DNA of 64,000 nt, from positions 34,158-98,157 of the forward strand of contig CAJUFB010000009.1 in assembly GCA_910585805.1 (NCBI GenBank), given 5' to 3'. Origin of the DNA: an uncultured Acetatifactor sp. GTDB taxonomy: Bacteria; Bacillota; Clostridia; Lachnospirales; Lachnospiraceae. The position numbers and the translations under genes were made by a program. The number at the start of each line of letters is the position of its first letter. The stretch's first letter is position 1. Below are positions 61,839 to 64,000 of the stretch, piece after piece. The notes under the pieces were generated by a model. It saw only the letters and a list, made by a program, of their open reading frames with translations. It searched no databases and had not been told where the DNA came from.

Positions 61839-61867
61839 AATGACGTAAAGGAATACACTTTGCGACA
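61839..61867 (+). repeat. Left inverted recombination site of the predicted DNA switch
   Basis: Arm TGACGTAAAG (61841-61850), spacer GAATACA (61851-61857), arm CTTTGCGACA (61858-61867). The two arms are themselves inverted to each other, the layout of a tyrosine-recombinase core site. It matches the right site at 63277-63305 in inverted orientation at 28 of 29 bases. Confidence 0.9.
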
Positions 61868-61995
61868 CTTGCCGGCGCGCCGGTGAAAAAGCTGTAAAAG
61901 CATATGCTTTCTGCATTTTGTCCGGGTATGAAAGACCTGACTCCGGGGTTTGTGACTGTGGTCTGACTGCTGAAAATGACTTCTTTACCGGGCTG

Positions 61996-63102
61996 TCACA
62001 GGCATATTACGGACTTCAGCTTGTTCATGTTTTCCCGTTTCAGCATCATGTTGGGATGCACATATTTATTCAGCGTGATATTGGTATTGGAATGCCCCAG
62101 GATCTCGCTCAAAGTCTTTACATCGAAACCGACCTCCACACAGCGGGTTGCAAAAGTATGGCGAAGGGTATGAAAATGCGCCTCGCTGATACCGCATTCC
62201 GTCAGATATCTTTGCAGACGGCGCTGCAGCTTTCGGGGATCCATACACTTTTTCGTACCCGTAAGGACGAAGGCTTCCTGAAGCGCAGGCGCAAAATGAC
62301 TGCACAGAGCCTCGATATCCGGCATCAGTGGAATCTCGCGGAAGGAGCTGTCGCTTTTGGGTGTACCGATCACCAGCTCTGTCCTGAAATCCCCGTCGGC
62401 ATTCTGGCATTTGATGCGCTGTACCGTATGGCAGACGGAGATGGTGGAAGACTGAACGGAAATGTCACACCACCTGAGAGCACAGATCTCCCCCAGCCGC
62501 ATCCCGGTTCGCAGCGCCAGATAGACACCGAATTTGTACAGATCCATCTCATGGGCGAGACATTTTAAAAGCACGGCTTCCTCGGTCCGGTCCAGTACCC
62601 GCACGGCTTTCCTGGGATCCTTTGGGTAGATGATCTCAGGCTTCCTCAGCTGCTGTCCTGTCCTTCTCTCTATATAGGAAAAAACGGAATGAAACAGTAC
62701 CAGAAGGTCCCGGACCGTTTTGGGCGAGAGTTTTTTGTCATGCAGCAGCATCTGCGTAAATCCGTCCAGCATTTCCGGCGTGATCTCCCGGGGCAGTCTG
62801 GCTCCGAAGTAAGGCTTCAGATGATTGCACAGATCTGTCCTGTATTTGGCATGGCTGGACAGCTTCAGCCCTGCGCGGTTTGCCGCCAGCCAGCTGTCAC
62901 AGAAATCGCCGAAGGTACTTTCAATGTCGGGATCTGTCCGTCCCTGTGCCATGTGGGCTTCCTCCGCCTTTTTCTTCGCTTCCTCATAGCTCCTGGCATA
63001 GCAGAAGCCGTAGATGAGCTTTCCCTCATCGTCCCGTCCTTTTATGTAACGGGCTTCGTAACGGCCATCCTTTCGTAAATGTACATTTTCTCTTTTTGCC
63101 AT
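61996..63102 (-). CDS. Tyrosine recombinase (phage-integrase family), probable DNA invertase
   Basis: A 368-residue recombinase. An N-terminal AP2-like arm-binding domain (MAKRENVHLRKDGRYEARYIKGRDDEGKLIYGF and following, about 1-55) precedes the SAM-like core-binding domain (about 65-150) and the catalytic domain (about 165-368). Catalytic residues are visible: Arg in LRTGMRLGEICALRW, His and Arg in HFHTLRHTFATR, His in LGHSNTNITLN, and the nucleophile Tyr347 in NKYVHP. No other phage or conjugation gene is near. It lies between two inverted core-type sites, so inversion of its own segment is the likely reaction. AGGAGGT precedes the start. Confidence 0.93.
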   Translation of the reverse strand: MAKRENVHLRKDGRYEARYIKGRDDEGKLIYGFCYARSYEEAKKKAEEAHMAQGRTDPDIESTFGDFCDSWLAANRAGLKLSSHAKYRTDLCNHLKPYFGARLPREITPEMLDGFTQMLLHDKKLSPKTVRDLLVLFHSVFSYIERRTGQQLRKPEIIYPKDPRKAVRVLDRTEEAVLLKCLAHEMDLYKFGVYLALRTGMRLGEICALRWCDISVQSSTISVCHTVQRIKCQNADGDFRTELVIGTPKSDSSFREIPLMPDIEALCSHFAPALQEAFVLTGTKKCMDPRKLQRRLQRYLTECGISEAHFHTLRHTFATRCVEVGFDVKTLSEILGHSNTNITLNKYVHPNMMLKRENMNKLKSVICL

Positions 63103-63217
63103 ATTACGGCACCTCCTCTTTTGGTATGGTTATTAGTTTACCGAAGAAATCTCCCTTTGCACCAGTGCTGAATGCTGCCTGCCCTGATTTTCTGGCGACA
63201 TGACGGCATATTTCGTG

Positions 63218-63246
63218 TTGCAAAACAGCAGGAAATCGAGTATAAT
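63218..63246 (+). promoter_or_regulatory. Strong outward promoter inside the predicted invertible segment
   Basis: TTGCAA at 63218-63223, a 17-base spacer and consensus TATAAT at 63241-63246. It points right, through the recombination site at 63277-63305, to the start codon at 63335. Inversion would turn it away from that gene. Confidence 0.8.
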
Positions 63247-63276
63247 AAATCTATATAACTGAGTTATTTCAGGATT

Positions 63277-63305
63277 TGTCGCAAAGTGTATTCCTTTGCG
63301 TCATT
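63277..63305 (-). repeat. Right inverted recombination site of the predicted DNA switch
   Basis: Arm TGTCGCAAAG (63277-63286), spacer TGTATTC (63287-63293), arm CTTTGCGTCA (63294-63303). The spacer is the exact reverse complement of the left site's spacer. Confidence 0.9.
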
Positions 63306-63334
63306 TGGCGGGCTTTTATGCCCGGGGAGGAGAA

Positions 63335-63820
63335 ATGGGGAATTGCGCGGGAAGGATTTATCACAGCCGCAATGTGGTGAATCTGTGTATAGATACTTAT
63401 GATGAGGAAAAGCAGTGCGGAGAACTGTGGAGCCAGTATCTGGGAGGTCCGGCTGCTTTTACCTCTCTGTTTGAAGCTCTTGAGAAGATGGAGGACCTGT
63501 ATGATGCGCTCCAGTATCCTTTTGCTTCCACTGAGACACGCAGCTTTCTGCCGGAGGGCAGCAGAAAGCGACGCGGCAGGGGGATCTGTATGAGAGAAGA
63601 CCGTTCCGTGGAATCGTTCGATGATGTGATCAGCCACAGAGGCAGGGACGCCACATTTATCGTCCGGGTACAGTACCGTCAGAATTCCAGCTGGCAGGGA
63701 GAGGTGGTATGGATGGATACCGGTAAAAGGACATATTTTGAAAGCATCCTGGAGCTTGTAAAGCTGATTGATGCTGCGCATGAAAAGGAAGGTGGGACTA
63801 CGCTGACAGGCGGAGAATAG
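63335..63820 (+). CDS. Protein of unknown function downstream of the predicted switch
   Basis: A 161-residue soluble protein, MGNCAGRIYHSRNVVNLCIDTYDEEKQCGELWSQYL onward. Its N-terminal half has YLGGPAAFTSLFEALEKMEDLYDAL; its C-terminal half is beta-rich, with DATFIVRVQYRQNSSWQGEVVWMDTGKRTYFESILELVKLIDAAH. The tail resembles short modules in which a beta hairpin is followed by a helix ending ELVKLI; I do not recognise the family. GGGGAGGAGAAA is ideally spaced before the ATG at 63335; a longer frame from 63296 overlaps the recombination site. The promoter lies in the predicted invertible segment, so expression may be on/off. Confidence 0.7.
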   Translation: MGNCAGRIYHSRNVVNLCIDTYDEEKQCGELWSQYLGGPAAFTSLFEALEKMEDLYDALQYPFASTETRSFLPEGSRKRRGRGICMREDRSVESFDDVISHRGRDATFIVRVQYRQNSSWQGEVVWMDTGKRTYFESILELVKLIDAAHEKEGGTTLTGGE

Positions 63821-63961
63821 GAAGCGTTCGCGATAACGGATACAGGCAGGCTTTTTCCGATACGGGCCGTATCAGTTATCTGCCGGCAATTCTATAGAAG
63901 ATAAGGGGGAGGCGCAGGAGAATGGCGTATGCTTTGCCTGCGCAGACATATTAATCCCTAG

Positions 63962-64000
63962 ATGAGAGAAAAAGTAGTACCACATGAAATTTTTCCTCAC
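63962..64000 (+). CDS. Possible start of a further gene, cut by the window end
   Basis: An open frame MREKVVPHEIFPH runs to the end of the window. No good ribosome-binding site precedes it, so this is only a hint. Confidence 0.25.
   Translation, partial: MREKVVPHEIFPH

Larger units (their letters stand above)
61392..61995. other. 604-base region between radA and the recombinase gene
   Basis: It holds the radA terminator, a possible mobile-element scrap (about 61585-61700) with the hairpin AAACCCGC (61647-61654)/GCGGGTTT (61662-61669), and the left recombination site (61839-61867). The palindrome CCGGCGCGCCGG (61872-61883) follows. No credible gene. Confidence 0.6.

Noticed and set aside
61996..63102. 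Integrase as sign of a prophage or integrative element
   Set aside because: No phage, conjugation or excisionase genes are near, and the flanking sites are inverted rather than direct, which fits inversion and not integration.
1..64000. tRNA, rRNA or other large structural RNA genes
   Set aside because: No stretch with a tRNA acceptor/anticodon pattern or conserved rRNA sequence was recognised by eye.

Overview
The window looks like a chromosomal segment from a gut-type Clostridia of the family Lachnospiraceae. The GC content is moderate to high. Ribosome-binding sites are strong (AGGAGG-type), and TTG and GTG starts occur. The gene repertoire is typical: CUT1 sugar transporters, a YesM-type kinase, a threonine T-box, pyruvate:ferredoxin oxidoreductase, a minimal SufCB pair, DUF1540 and CarD proteins. 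The species call is inference; no rRNA or other marker is present.

Region 1 (1-16961) is a carbohydrate-use locus. It holds the end of an ABC permease, a solute-binding lipoprotein, an orphan YesM-like sensor kinase and a second binding lipoprotein. These are followed by a plus-strand run of an L-fucose-isomerase-like protein, a class V aminotransferase, a small unknown protein, GH29 alpha-fucosidase, GH42 beta-galactosidase, a GH31 enzyme and a DUF4038/GH140-like hydrolase. None of the hydrolases has a signal peptide, so imported oligosaccharides are probably cut in the cytoplasm. Fucosidase plus galactosidase plus GH31 matches the Fuc-Gal-Xyl side chain of xyloglucan, though other fucosylated plant or host glycans are possible.

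Region 2 (17119-25974) holds a 1240-residue single-chain restriction-modification protein (nuclease, N6-methylase and two target-recognition domains) resembling type IIB/IIG enzymes. It is followed by a sugar isomerase/epimerase, an AraC regulator and an ABC-permease remnant that appear to have damaged each other at a deletion junction, and a GH36 alpha-galactosidase.

Region 3 (26214-40347) is housekeeping and stress related: an unknown coiled protein, a subtilase, pyruvate:ferredoxin oxidoreductase flanked by inverted copies of a dispersed repeat, SufB and SufC, a glycogen debranching enzyme, small membrane or coiled proteins, a cyclophilin lipoprotein and a CarD-like regulator. Region 4 (40363-55891) starts with a threonine T-box, a small membrane protein and thrS. 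It continues with purA, a LysR regulator, pyrE, an M29 aminopeptidase, the purE-purM-purN-purD cluster, a zinc-ribbon/HTH protein and an SH3b membrane protein. Region 5 (55982-61391) holds a GntR-clpC pair, a conserved beta-rich protein and radA.

Region 6 (61839-63820) is the most striking part. A tyrosine recombinase gene and a near-consensus outward-facing promoter are enclosed by two inverted recombination sites. Each site has 10-bp inverted arms around a 7-bp spacer, and the spacer is identical in both. This is the layout of a self-contained invertible promoter switch, now pointing at an unknown gene at 63335. Several dispersed short repeat families also sit in the intergenic regions of the window.
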